Source of the DNA: Lacticaseibacillus nasuensis JCM 17158
GTDB taxonomy: Bacteria; Bacillota; Bacilli; Lactobacillales; Lactobacillaceae
Direction of reading: 5' to 3'
Length of the DNA: 64,000 nt
Assembly: GCF_001434705.1 (NCBI RefSeq)
Contig: NZ_AZDJ01000001.1
Location: forward strand, 144,122 to 208,121
The first letter of the stretch is position 1. The number at the start of each line of letters is the position of its first letter. Made by a program: the position numbers and the translations under genes. Shown one piece after another: positions 53,188 through 61,404 of the stretch. The notes below the pieces were generated by a model. The model made no database searches. It had not been told where the DNA came from and worked only from the letters and a program-made list of their open reading frames with translations.

Positions 53188-53855
53188 TGACCCGGCTGAA
53201 TCTGATGCTCGGCGGGCCGGTTGAGGAGTTACCGGCCAACTGGGCGAGTCTGCCAGGAGATTGGGTCGGCGTCGACCGCGGCACCTTGCATTTGCTCAAC
53301 GCCGGCATCACGCCAGTGTTTGCCGTGGGGGATTTTGATTCGCTCACTGCCGCCGAGCACGCGCGGGTGACTTCGGCGGTGGCGGACATCACGGCGGTGC
53401 AGCCGGAAAAAGACGACACCGACACGGAGCTGGCCGTGCAGCTGGCCTTAATGGATCATCACGCCGATGCGGTGACGCTGGTGGGCGCCACCGGCGGGCG
53501 GTTGGATCATCTGCTGGCGAATCTCTATGTGCCTGCCGAGGCGCGGTTTCAACCGTTTGCTGCGCAAATCAGTCTGGTGGATCACGACAATCTGGCGTAC
53601 TTTCTGGCCGGCGGCACCCGCACATTTTCGCCACAAGCCGGGTATGATTATATCGGGATCGTGCCGCTGATGGGCGTGACGGGGCTGACCATCACCGGCG
53701 GCAAGTACACGCTGCGCGACTGGTCGTCACAAACGCCATTCGCCTGGGCCTCCAACGAATTCGTGGGGACGCAGCCGATCACGGTGAGCCTGACTGCCGG
53801 GGTAGTGGCTGTGATATACAGCCGTGACCGGCGGGGGCAACAAGTGGATAATTAA
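53187..53855 (+). CDS. thiN: Thiamine diphosphokinase
   Basis: A 222-residue enzyme that transfers diphosphate from ATP to thiamine. The Asp-rich substrate site is seen in GVDRGTLHLL, GDFDSL, EKDDTDTELA and GATGGRLDHLLANL. The C-terminal beta domain binds thiamine. It overlaps rpe by one base (TAATG), as in many lactobacilli. A terminator follows. Confidence 0.94.
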   Translation: MTRLNLMLGGPVEELPANWASLPGDWVGVDRGTLHLLNAGITPVFAVGDFDSLTAAEHARVTSAVADITAVQPEKDDTDTELAVQLALMDHHADAVTLVGATGGRLDHLLANLYVPAEARFQPFAAQISLVDHDNLAYFLAGGTRTFSPQAGYDYIGIVPLMGVTGLTITGGKYTLRDWSSQTPFAWASNEFVGTQPITVSLTAGVVAVIYSRDRRGQQVDN

Positions 53856-53857
53856 AC

Positions 53858-53887
53858 ACACGCCTGACTCGGCCGAGTCAGGCGTGT
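53858..53887 (+). terminator. Perfect 15-bp palindromic terminator after thiN
   Basis: ACACGCCTGACTCGG and its exact complement with no loop bases beyond the centre, followed by TGT. The T tract is poor. Confidence 0.6.
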
Positions 53888-53913
53888 TGTCGGTTCTGGA
53901 TAATTTTCGGCAC

Positions 53914-53940
53914 AAAAAAACGAGAACAAGATTGTTCTCG
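53914..53940 (-). terminator. Terminator of rpmB
   Basis: CGAGAACA-AGAT-TGTTCTCG with seven T following on the - strand. Confidence 0.85.
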
Positions 53941-53948
53941 CTAGCGGG

Positions 53949-54134
53949 TTAGACCCGAGTCACTTTACCTGATTTCAATGCACGAGCGGAAACCCACACG
54001 CGCTTTGGCTTGCCATCAACTAAAATGCGTACCTTTTGAAGATTTGCTTTCCAAGCACGCCGACTGGAGTTCAAAGCGTGAGACCGCTTATTGCCGAAAG
54101 TCGTGTGGCGCCCGGTGATTACGTCCTTTGCCAA
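53949..54134 (-). CDS. rpmB: 50S ribosomal protein L28
   Basis: The 61-residue L28, with the usual [20 protein letters not shown] start and the [14 protein letters not shown] end. There is no zinc-binding cysteine pair, so it is the Zn-independent form. It reads away from yloU, as in other Firmicutes where rpmB lies divergent from the yloU-yloV pair. Confidence 0.96.
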   Translation of the reverse strand: MAKDVITGRHTTFGNKRSHALNSSRRAWKANLQKVRILVDGKPKRVWVSARALKSGKVTRV

Positions 54135-54239
54135 AGTGAGACCCTCCTTGCTACTTCGCTACCTGCGAATTTTTCACTAGACTAACTTATCATACGGACA
54201 GGGCATTTGCAAGCTCTGCTAAGGAAGAATACTTGACAG

Positions 54240-54482
54240 CTAGGCGAAGAACTCGACGAAATCAAAAATAATCACGGCCACCGCGATCACGCCGTACAGG
54301 CCGGTCAGCCACCAGCGTTGCTGCCGCCCGTAGGAAAGGGTCCCCAGCAAAAAGACGATGGGCAACAGCACCATCATGATCGGCTGCAACGCCGGCATCA
54401 CCACGGCAATCAAGAGCAAGCCGATGGCGACGGTGTTGCCGATAGAAGTAAAAATCGAATCCAATGCGTCGAGAAATTTCAC
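54240..54482 (-). CDS. Small membrane protein
   Basis: An 80-residue protein with a short N-terminal helix (KFLDALDSIFTSIG) and three hydrophobic stretches (NTVAIGLLLIAVVMPAL, IMMVLLPIVFLLGTLSY, LTGLYGVIAVAVIIFDF). The AAAGAGG site selects the GTG at 54482 over the longer frame to 54518. No named family is recognised. It lies upstream of rpmB on the same strand. Confidence 0.6.
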   Translation of the reverse strand: MKFLDALDSIFTSIGNTVAIGLLLIAVVMPALQPIMMVLLPIVFLLGTLSYGRQQRWWLTGLYGVIAVAVIIFDFVEFFA

Positions 54483-54599
54483 GGGTCGGCCTCTTTCTGG
54501 ATTAATATCTCCTAGCATAGCACGGCAGCCGAGTCGCGAATAGACCGAACTTCGTGTGACCCGCAGCGGCCGGGTAGGCGGAAAGTGGCCCGAAACCGG

Positions 54600-54837
54600 C
54601 TATTTGCCAAGCAAAAACCTACCGCAAAAATCGCCTCGGAACGCAGTGCTGGCGCGGGTTTGGCTGATTACTCGGTAAATATCAGGGCCGCTCACGTGCA
54701 GACAGGTGGGTAGTTCTGCGTGGCAGCGGCGTATGCATCGTTTAACAGCGCATGATTTTTGCGGTCCGGCCGCGCCTTTCTTTGAGCGCCAAGGGATACG
54801 TCGATTTTTTCGCGGTGCGCCCGGGCTTGGCAAATAG
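54600..54837. repeat. 238-nt element with nested inverted repeats
   Basis: The ends are a perfect 13-bp inverted repeat (54600-54612 with 54825-54837). A second perfect 12-bp pair (54621-54632 with 54754-54765) is nested inside. A central hairpin pairs GCCGCT (54687-54692) with AGCGGC (54725-54730). It could be a structured RNA or a MITE-like remnant. No target-site duplication is evident. Confidence 0.5.
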
Positions 54838-55100
54838 AACGGATATGCAGGAATTTCAAAGTGCCCATCGAGTTCATACAGAAAATATTCAGTGGGCAAA
54901 TCGGGGGCTGGCGTGGTGCACAGGGTGGGCATTAATCGCGACCAGCAAATTTTTCGGTTGGGTGGTCAGCCAATCAAGTTTTGCGTATTCTAAATTTGAG
55001 GTGAGTTGTGGCCAATTCTGTTGGCACCGTTGCCCGTGATTCGCGCGGCGCGGCGAAATATGCTAAACTATCGTAGAAATGCGACGGGATTTTTGCGCCG

Positions 55101-55229
55101 TAATTGTGCTCGCAACGGCAAGCGACTGCACACAAGTCCCCCCTGCGCACTGACTGGCAAAACCCGCCAGTCACCACGCAGGCGGCGCTTGTGCTCCGTC
55201 ACTTACCCGCCGTTGCTCACTACTTGCTC
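55101..55229 (+). repeat. Co-varying hairpin array, unit 1
   Basis: Flank TAATTGTGCTC. Outer stem GCAACGGC (55112-55119) with GCCGTTGC (55209-55216), then AAGCGAC with GTCACTT (one mismatch). Next CACAAG (55131-55136) with CTTGTG (55188-55193), CCTGCG (55142-55147) with CGCAGG (55177-55182), and TGACTGGC (55151-55158) with GCCAGTCA (55166-55173) around AAAACCC. The 3' flank is TCACTACTTGCTC. Confidence 0.75.
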
Positions 55230-55357
55230 TAATTGTGCTTGCAACGGCAGCGAGCTACACAGAGGACCACCTGGTCACCGAAGCGCACAACCCGCGCTTC
55301 ACCGCTCAGGCGGCGCCTCTGCGCCACTCGCTAACCGCCGTTGCTCACGACTTGCTC
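55230..55357 (+). repeat. Co-varying hairpin array, unit 2
   Basis: Same architecture as unit 1 with changed stems. GCAACGGC with GCCGTTGC, AGCGAG (55249-55254) with CTCGCT (55327-55332), CAGAGG (55260-55265) with CCTCTG (55316-55321), CCTG with CAGG, and GAAGCGC (55280-55286) with GCGCTTC (55294-55300) around ACAACCC. Flanks TAATTGTGCTT and TCACGACTTGCTC. Confidence 0.75.
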
Positions 55358-55483
55358 TAATTGTGCTCGCCGGTGCAAGAAACTGCGCGTAGGTCCACCT
55401 GAGCTCGAAGCACACAACCCGTGCTTCAGCGCTCAGGCGGCGCCTACGCTCCGTTTCTTCCCGCACCGGCTCACTACTTGATA
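55358..55483 (+). repeat. Co-varying hairpin array, unit 3
   Basis: Outer stem GCCGGTGC (55369-55376) with GCACCGGC (55463-55470), AAGAAAC (55377-55383) with GTTTCTT (55453-55459), GCGTAGG (55387-55393) with CCTACGC (55443-55449), CCTGAGC with GCTCAGG, and GAAGCAC (55407-55413) with GTGCTTC (55421-55427) around ACAACCC. It ends directly at the yloU ribosome binding site. Confidence 0.75.
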
Positions 55484-55496
55484 GGAGGACTTTTTC

Positions 55497-55862
55497 ATGG
55501 CGGTTAAAATCAAGACCAAGTTTGGCACGATCGATATCGCGAATGGCGTGATTGCCACGGTCGTCGGCGGCGCTGCCACCGACATTTATGGCATCGTGGG
55601 GATGGCCAGTCGCAATCAGATTCGTGACAATCTCAACGACATCTTGAAGCGCGAGAATTATTCGCGCGGCGTTGTCGTGCGCCAGCAGGACAACGGGGTG
55701 ACGGTGGAGGTCAACATCATCGTCGGCTATGGCACCAAGATTTCCGAGGTGTGCCGCAATGTCCAAGAAAAAGTGAAGTATAATCTTGAAACGATGCTTG
55801 GCGTCACGGCTAACGCGGTGACGGTGATCGTACAAGGCGTGCGCGTTCTCGGCGACGATTAA
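55497..55862 (+). CDS. yloU: Asp23/Gls24 family protein YloU
   Basis: A 121-residue Asp23/Gls24-family protein (TIDIANGVIATVVGGAATDIYGIVGM, then EVNIIVGYGTKI). It has no acidic tail, unlike the YqhY paralogue at 33679. In Firmicutes it is encoded before fakA (yloV), and the pair is linked to fatty acid kinase function. AGGAGG precedes the ATG, and the three-unit hairpin array ends 14 bases before the start codon. The transcript therefore probably carries the array as its leader. Confidence 0.9.
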   Translation: MAVKIKTKFGTIDIANGVIATVVGGAATDIYGIVGMASRNQIRDNLNDILKRENYSRGVVVRQQDNGVTVEVNIIVGYGTKISEVCRNVQEKVKYNLETMLGVTANAVTVIVQGVRVLGDD

Positions 55863-55900
55863 TCACCGATTCGACAAGCGCATTGAGGAGGAAACACCGA

Positions 55901-57568
55901 GTGGAAGTTACGACGATTAGTGCGGCTAAATTTCAGGACATGATCCGGATGGCGGCCCACCGTATTAATAAAAATGCTGAGTTTGTTAATTCATTGAATG
56001 TTTTTCCCGTGCCGGATGGCGATACCGGGACGAACATGAACCTGACCTTTCAAACCGGAGCCAAGGCCGTGTTGGAAGCCGACGCCGATCATGTCGGGCA
56101 ACTCGCCAAGCACCTGGGCAAGGGCCTGTTGATGGGCGCCCGCGGGAACTCCGGGGTGATTTCGTCCCAGCTGTTCCGCGGCTTTGCCAAAAGCGTGGAG
56201 CCCAAGCAGACGCTGACGGCACAAGATTTAGCCGACGCGTTTGCCAGCGGTGTCGAAACTGCGTACAAGGCCGTGATGAAACCCGTTGAAGGCACGATTC
56301 TCACCGTGGCGCGCGAGGCGGCCAAGGCCGGCTTGAAGGCGGCCAACCAGTCCAGCGACACGGTGGTCGTGATGGACGCCGTGGTCAAAGGCGCCAAAAA
56401 AGCGCTGGCCAAGACGCCAGACTTGTTGCCGGTGCTCAAGGAAGTCGGCGTGGTCGACTCCGGTGGCCAAGGCCTGGTCTTCATTTATGAAGGTTTCCGC
56501 GAAGGGCTCACCGGCGACGGCGACGTCAACGCGTATGTGCCAAGCGAGGCGGAAATGGACGAAATGGTTAACGCGACGCATCATCAAGACGCGCAGACCC
56601 AACTCGATCCCGCCGACATCGTTTACGGTTACTGCACGGAAATGATGGTCAACCTCGGCGAAGGGGATAACAAGAAGCCATTCGATTACGAAAGCTTCCG
56701 CAACTACTTGAACGACCTCGGCGACTCCACCTTGGTAGTGGCCGACGAAGAAGTCGTCAAGGTCCACGTCCACACCGAGCATCCAGGCACCGTGTTCCGT
56801 TACGGCCAGCAGTTTGGCACCTTGGCGAAAATCAAGGTCGACAACATGCGCCTGCAACACGAAAGCATCATTGAGCGCAACGAAGCCAAGCCGGCTGCCC
56901 CGCAGCCGCTGGCGGCCTTTGGGGTCGTGGCCATCGCCGCCGGTAAGGGCCTGGGCGAATTGTTCAAGAGCCTCGGCGTCAGCTACGTGTTAAACGGTGG
57001 CCAAACCATGAACCCAAGCACCAACGATATTTTAGAGGCGATTACCGCCGCGCACGCCAAGCAAGTCGTCGTGCTGCCGAACAACGGCAACATTTTCATG
57101 GCGGCCGAAGAAGCGGCGAAGGCGGCCGAATTGCCAGTCGCCGTGGTCAAGTCCAAGACGATTAACCAAGGCCTGACCGCGATGTTGGGGTATAACCCTG
57201 AGGCCGACCTCGACAGCAATGTGGCAAACATGACCGCCGAGCTCGGCAACGTGATTTCCGGCTCCGTTACCCAGGCGATTCGCGATACCACCATCGACGG
57301 GCTGGAGATTCACGACGGCGACTGGATGGGCATCATCGACGGCGCCATCAAGATTACCGACGCCGACCGGCAGCAGGCGACGATCAACATGATCAACGCC
57401 ATGCTGGATGACGATAGCGAAATCGTGACCGTCATCATCGGCGATTCTGGCACCCAAGACGAGGCGGACGCCATCAGTGATGCGGTGACCGCCGCCAATG
57501 AGGAGATCGAAGTCGAGATTCACCAAGGCGACCAGCCGGTATATCCTTACCTGGTCTCTGTCGAATAA
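55901..57568 (+). CDS. fakA: Fatty acid kinase ATP-binding subunit FakA (DAK domain)
   Basis: A 555-residue kinase subunit that, with a FakB partner encoded elsewhere, phosphorylates exogenous fatty acids for phospholipid synthesis. The N-terminal DhaL-type nucleotide domain has NSLNVFPVPDGDTGTNMN and GARGNSGVISSQL. The middle and C-terminal (DegV-like) domains complete the family. A GAGGAGG site selects the GTG at 55901. plsX and acpP, the next steps in the same lipid pathway, follow recG. Confidence 0.93.
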   Translation: MEVTTISAAKFQDMIRMAAHRINKNAEFVNSLNVFPVPDGDTGTNMNLTFQTGAKAVLEADADHVGQLAKHLGKGLLMGARGNSGVISSQLFRGFAKSVEPKQTLTAQDLADAFASGVETAYKAVMKPVEGTILTVAREAAKAGLKAANQSSDTVVVMDAVVKGAKKALAKTPDLLPVLKEVGVVDSGGQGLVFIYEGFREGLTGDGDVNAYVPSEAEMDEMVNATHHQDAQTQLDPADIVYGYCTEMMVNLGEGDNKKPFDYESFRNYLNDLGDSTLVVADEEVVKVHVHTEHPGTVFRYGQQFGTLAKIKVDNMRLQHESIIERNEAKPAAPQPLAAFGVVAIAAGKGLGELFKSLGVSYVLNGGQTMNPSTNDILEAITAAHAKQVVVLPNNGNIFMAAEEAAKAAELPVAVVKSKTINQGLTAMLGYNPEADLDSNVANMTAELGNVISGSVTQAIRDTTIDGLEIHDGDWMGIIDGAIKITDADRQQATINMINAMLDDDSEIVTVIIGDSGTQDEADAISDAVTAANEEIEVEIHQGDQPVYPYLVSVE

Positions 57569-57573
57569 GTCGT

Positions 57574-57610
57574 CGGCCCTGTGCTCGCCTCGCGGGCGCA
57601 GGGCCGTTTT
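57574..57610 (+). terminator. Terminator of yloU-fakA
   Basis: CGGCCCTG pairs with CAGGGCCG with an inner GC-rich arm, followed by TTTT. Confidence 0.75.
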
Positions 57611-57634
57611 GGTTGGGAGGTGACGCGTATCGCG

Positions 57635-59665
57635 TTGACAGATTCCGTGACTAGCCTGCCAGGCGTCGGCGAGAAGCGCGCCGAGGCCCTGGCTAGTCTC
57701 GATATTCGGACGATTGGTGACTTATTGTTTTACTTTCCGTTTCGCTACGACGACTTGCAGGTCAAGGACTTAAGCACGGCGCTCGACGGCGAGAAGCTTA
57801 CCGTCAAGGGTGTCGTGGCCAGCGTGCCGGTGGTGGGGCGTTATGGCCGCACCAGCCGGTTGAATTTTAACCTGCAAGTCGACCGCGATGTGGTGCGCGT
57901 CAGCTTCTTCAACCAGCCGTGGCTGAAGGACAAGGTGGAACAAGGCACCGAAGCGGCGATTTATGGCAAGTGGGACGCCAACCGCAAGGCACTGACCGGG
58001 ATGAAAATCCTGGCCACGCAAACCGACGGCGCGCCGTCTTTGGCCGGAATTTATCCGGTGAACAAGCACGTGCGCCAGTCGACGTTAAAAGAGTTGATTC
58101 GCGCCGCTTACGACCGCGACGGCGCCGACTTGCCCACCGAAGTGCCGCCGGCGTTGCGCGCCCATTACCGGCTGGAGGACAACTCGGCGATTGTGCACGG
58201 GATGCATTTTCCCGATTCGCCGCAGGAAGCCAAGGCCGCGCGGCGCAGCGCCATTTTTCGCGAGTTCTTTCTATTTGAATGTCAGATTCAGGCGTTAAAG
58301 TCGGCAAACGACACGGCGGCAAACGGCCTGGCGATTCCCTACGGCAACGCCAAGGTCCGCGCGCTGATTCAAACCCTGCCGTTTGCGCTAACCAACGCGC
58401 AAAAGCGGGTGGTCAACGAAATCTGCGTGGACATGCGCCGGCCGACGCACATGAACCGCCTGTTGCAAGGTGACGTTGGCAGCGGCAAAACCGTCGTCGC
58501 CGCCATCGTCATGTACGCCGCGGTGACGGCGCGCTACCAAGCGGCGTTGATGGTGCCCACCGAGGTCTTGGCCGAGCAGCATTACGCCAAGCTGACCAAG
58601 CTCTTTGCCGATTTTCCCGTGCGAGTGGCGCTATTGACCGGGTCGACCCCGGCGGCCGAGCGCAAGGCGACGTACGCCGACTTGGCCAGCGGCGCCATCG
58701 ATATCGTCATCGGGACCCACGCCTTGATCCAACCCGACGTGAACTTTGCCGCGCTGGGCTTGGCCATCATCGACGAGCAGCACCGCTTTGGCGTCAACCA
58801 GCGCCGCATTTTGCAGGAAAAAGGGCTGAAGCCCGACCTGCTGGCGATGACCGCCACGCCGATTCCGCGGACGCTGGCAATCACCGCGTATGGCGAAATG
58901 GACGTGTCGAGCATCGACGAATTACCCGCCGGCCGCCAGCCCATCACCACCATCTGGCTGCGCAAAAATCAGGTGCGCCAGGCGCATGCGGCGATTTTGG
59001 CCGCGCTGGCGGCGGGGCATCAGGCCTTTGCCATCACGCCGTTGATTGCCGAAAGCGAGAAAATCGACCTGCAAAACGCGGAACAATTATATGAAGACAT
59101 GCAACACGCCGTGGGCGACCGCGGCAGCGTGGCCTTGCTGCATGGGCAAATGAAGCCGGCGGAAAAAGACGCGATCATGCACGACTTTGCCGCCGGGCGC
59201 ACCCAGGTGTTGGTGTCGACCACCGTCGTCGAAGTCGGCGTCGACGTGCCCAACGCCACGGTGATGGCGATTTTTGACGCCGACCGCTTCGGCCTCGCGC
59301 AGTTGCACCAACTGCGCGGCCGCGTGGGGCGCGGCAACGCCGCCGCGCAGTGCATCTTGATTGCCGATCCGAAAAACGACACCGGCGTCACCCGGATGCA
59401 AACGATGGTCACCACCACCGACGGCTTCAAACTGGCCGAAGAAGACCTCGCGCTGCGCGGGTCGGGGGACATTTTTGGCCAGAAGCAAAGCGGCCTGCCC
59501 GAGTTTCGCGTGGGCGATCCGGTGGGCGACTACGCGAGCTTAAACGTCGCCCAACAAGAAGCGGCGCGCTTATTCAAGCAGGACCCGACCTTGAGTGCGC
59601 CGGAGTTTGCCCCGCTGCGGGCGTACCTGGCCCGCCAGCAACAAACCCGCGGCGTGCTCGACTGA
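57635..59665 (+). CDS. recG: ATP-dependent DNA helicase RecG
   Basis: A helicase of about 676 residues that remodels stalled forks and Holliday junctions. The N-terminal wedge (OB) domain is followed by Walker A GDVGSGKTVVA, the DEQH box (AIIDEQHRFGV) and TATPIPRTLAI. The C-terminal domain has HGQMKPAEKD and QLRGRVGRG. No ATG lies near the start. I choose TTG at 57635 behind GGGAGGTGA; a GTG at 57620 is also possible. The length fits the family with either start. Confidence 0.92.
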   Translation: MTDSVTSLPGVGEKRAEALASLDIRTIGDLLFYFPFRYDDLQVKDLSTALDGEKLTVKGVVASVPVVGRYGRTSRLNFNLQVDRDVVRVSFFNQPWLKDKVEQGTEAAIYGKWDANRKALTGMKILATQTDGAPSLAGIYPVNKHVRQSTLKELIRAAYDRDGADLPTEVPPALRAHYRLEDNSAIVHGMHFPDSPQEAKAARRSAIFREFFLFECQIQALKSANDTAANGLAIPYGNAKVRALIQTLPFALTNAQKRVVNEICVDMRRPTHMNRLLQGDVGSGKTVVAAIVMYAAVTARYQAALMVPTEVLAEQHYAKLTKLFADFPVRVALLTGSTPAAERKATYADLASGAIDIVIGTHALIQPDVNFAALGLAIIDEQHRFGVNQRRILQEKGLKPDLLAMTATPIPRTLAITAYGEMDVSSIDELPAGRQPITTIWLRKNQVRQAHAAILAALAAGHQAFAITPLIAESEKIDLQNAEQLYEDMQHAVGDRGSVALLHGQMKPAEKDAIMHDFAAGRTQVLVSTTVVEVGVDVPNATVMAIFDADRFGLAQLHQLRGRVGRGNAAAQCILIADPKNDTGVTRMQTMVTTTDGFKLAEEDLALRGSGDIFGQKQSGLPEFRVGDPVGDYASLNVAQQEAARLFKQDPTLSAPEFAPLRAYLARQQQTRGVLD

Positions 59666-59673
59666 CCTCGCGC

Positions 59674-59703
59674 TTGGGCGCGGCGCCGCCGGGGTGGTAT
59701 ACT
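59674..59703 (+). promoter_or_regulatory. Promoter of plsX-acpP
   Basis: TTGGGC, an 18-base GC-rich spacer and TATACT, 44 bases before the plsX start. Confidence 0.5.
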
Positions 59704-59747
59704 GACGACTAGACCTTAACGGCCAGCGAAAAACGGAGGAGTTACGG

Positions 59748-60737
59748 ATGAAAATTGCAGTTGACGCGATGGGCGGCGACCACGCCCCACAGGTGGTCAT
59801 TGAAGGTGTCGAGCAGGCGCGCGACGAATTGACCGATGTCGAATTCACGCTTTACGGGGATGAACAACAGATTCGCCCGTTGTTAAAGTCCGACACGCGC
59901 ATCACCATCGTGCACACCACGGAGAAAATTAACAGCGACGACGAGCCGGTGCACGCGATTCGCAGCAAGAAGCAGGCTTCGATGGTGCTGGCCGCTCAAG
60001 CCGTAAAGGCCGGAGACGCGGACGCCGTCTTTTCCCTCGGCTCCACCGGGGCGCTGTTGGCCGCCGGGTTGCTTATCGTCGGCCGCATTCGCGGCATCGA
60101 TCGGCCCGGCTTGATGCCGACGCTGCCCACCGTCGACGGCCAGGGCTTTGTGATGCTTGACGTCGGCGCCAACGCGGAGAATCGTCCGCAACAGCTGGTG
60201 AACTACGCGGTGATGGGGGACTTCTACGCCCGCGACCTGCGCGGCTTGAAGAATCCGCGCGTGGCGCTGTTGAACAACGGCAGTGAAGCCAACAAAGGCG
60301 ACGCGTTGCACCAGGAGACCTACAAGCTGCTCAGCGACATGCCGAACCTAAACTTTATCGGCAACGTCGAGGCCGATCACCTGTTGAACGGCGTGGCGGA
60401 CGTCGTGGTCACCGATGGCTTCACCGGCAACGCCGCGCTGAAGGCCATCGAAGGCACGGCCAAGAATATTTTGCGGCTGGTTAAGCACGCAATTTATGAC
60501 GGCGGCGTGCGCGGCAAGCTCGGCGGTTTAATGCTGAAAAGCGGCATCACCAACATTGCCCAGACCTTCGACGTTTCCAGCTACGGCGGCGCGGCCTTGT
60601 TGGGGTTGAAGGCGCCGGTGGTGAAGGCCCACGGCGGCGCCGACGCCAAGGCGGTGTATTACACCGTGCGCCAGATTCACGATATGGTGCAAAACGGCAC
60701 CATCACCAAAGTCGTCGACTACTTCACCCAAGCATAG
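59748..60737 (+). CDS. plsX: Phosphate acyltransferase PlsX
   Basis: A 329-residue enzyme converting acyl-ACP to acyl-phosphate, the donor for PlsY in phospholipid synthesis. It opens with [19 protein letters not shown]. Also seen are [42 protein letters not shown] and [21 protein letters not shown] site precedes the ATG. It is followed by the ACP gene, as in other Firmicutes. Confidence 0.96.
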   Translation: MKIAVDAMGGDHAPQVVIEGVEQARDELTDVEFTLYGDEQQIRPLLKSDTRITIVHTTEKINSDDEPVHAIRSKKQASMVLAAQAVKAGDADAVFSLGSTGALLAAGLLIVGRIRGIDRPGLMPTLPTVDGQGFVMLDVGANAENRPQQLVNYAVMGDFYARDLRGLKNPRVALLNNGSEANKGDALHQETYKLLSDMPNLNFIGNVEADHLLNGVADVVVTDGFTGNAALKAIEGTAKNILRLVKHAIYDGGVRGKLGGLMLKSGITNIAQTFDVSSYGGAALLGLKAPVVKAHGGADAKAVYYTVRQIHDMVQNGTITKVVDYFTQA

Positions 60738-60794
60738 ACAAATCGCCTTGAAACCGGTATATTAGTCCTCGTGTAATTGACAAGGAGGAACATC

Positions 60795-61040
60795 ATGACT
60801 GAGCAAGAAGCATTTGATAAAATCTCGGGCTTGATCCAAGACCACTTTCAGATTCCAGCGGCGAAGATCACCAACGACTTGAACTTTAAGGAAGACCTCG
60901 ACGCCGATTCGATCGACATCGTGGAGTTCGTGCTCGAGCTCGAGGATACTTTCGGCGCCGAGATTCCCGACGCGGATGCCGATAAGATTGTGACCGTCGG
61001 CGACGCCGTGCAATACGTGCTCGCGCACCAAAGCAAATAA
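60795..61040 (+). CDS. acpP: Acyl carrier protein
   Basis: An 81-residue acidic carrier protein. The 4'-phosphopantetheine attachment serine is S39 in DLDADSIDIVEF. The four-helix layout is normal. The AAGGAGG site selects the ATG at 60795. It works with PlsX and the fatty acid synthase. It is followed by a terminator and a 360-base gap before the opp genes. Confidence 0.95.
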   Translation: MTEQEAFDKISGLIQDHFQIPAAKITNDLNFKEDLDADSIDIVEFVLELEDTFGAEIPDADADKIVTVGDAVQYVLAHQSK

Positions 61041-61096
61041 GGCGCTTGTCGCGCTAAGTCAGTGATGATGCGCGCACCACACCCAGCAATCCAACG

Positions 61097-61120
61097 AACG
61101 GCTAACCAGGCCGTTTTTCT
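61097..61120 (+). terminator. Terminator of plsX-acpP
   Basis: AACGGC pairs with GCCGTT and is followed by TTTCTTTT. Confidence 0.7.
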
Positions 61121-61299
61121 TTTCGGCTCAGTTGTTCATGATGCGTAGACGCCTGTTTACTTACAATTACCAACAATGAGCGCCCCTCATTTGCCGCTTA
61201 GCGTGCCGCCACACGGGAAAATTGCGGGCCGATTGCCAAAAAAAGCGCCGGAATCACCAAGAAAACGCTTTGAAAGCGTAAACCGACGCGCTTCGCCTC

Positions 61300-61328
61300 T
61301 TGCAAAGGGGCGGGGTGGTTTGTATAAT
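61300..61328 (+). promoter_or_regulatory. Promoter of the opp operon
   Basis: TTGCAA, a 17-base spacer and a consensus TATAAT (61323-61328), about 75 bases before oppD. Confidence 0.7.
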
Positions 61329-61404
61329 GAATCATAAATTGATTTGAAATTTAATCTAGTTCTCATACTTGTCAAAAGAGTGGGAAGGAAAAGGGGGATT
61401 TACG

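Larger units (their letters stand above)
54483..55496. other. 1-kb non-coding region before yloU
   Basis: This is the longest gene-free stretch of the backbone part. It contains the nested inverted-repeat element 54600-54837 and the three-unit hairpin array 55101-55483. An open frame on the - strand at 54600-54932 has no ribosome binding site and no recognisable features. The part 54838-55100 shows nothing that I can name. Confidence 0.6.
61041..61404. other. Intergenic region acpP-oppD
   Basis: About 360 bases holding the acpP terminator, a hairpin-like segment near 61265-61280 (ACGCTTTGAAAGCGT) and the opp promoter. No gene is supported. Confidence 0.5.

Noticed and set aside
54600-54932. 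110-codon frame on the - strand
   Set aside because: It covers the nested inverted-repeat element, has no ribosome binding site and shows no family pattern.
55101-55483. CRISPR array or T-box reading of the three-unit array
   Set aside because: Units are ~128 nt without spacer-repeat alternation, and differences are in paired stems. No T-box specifier domain or UGG bulge with terminator is evident.
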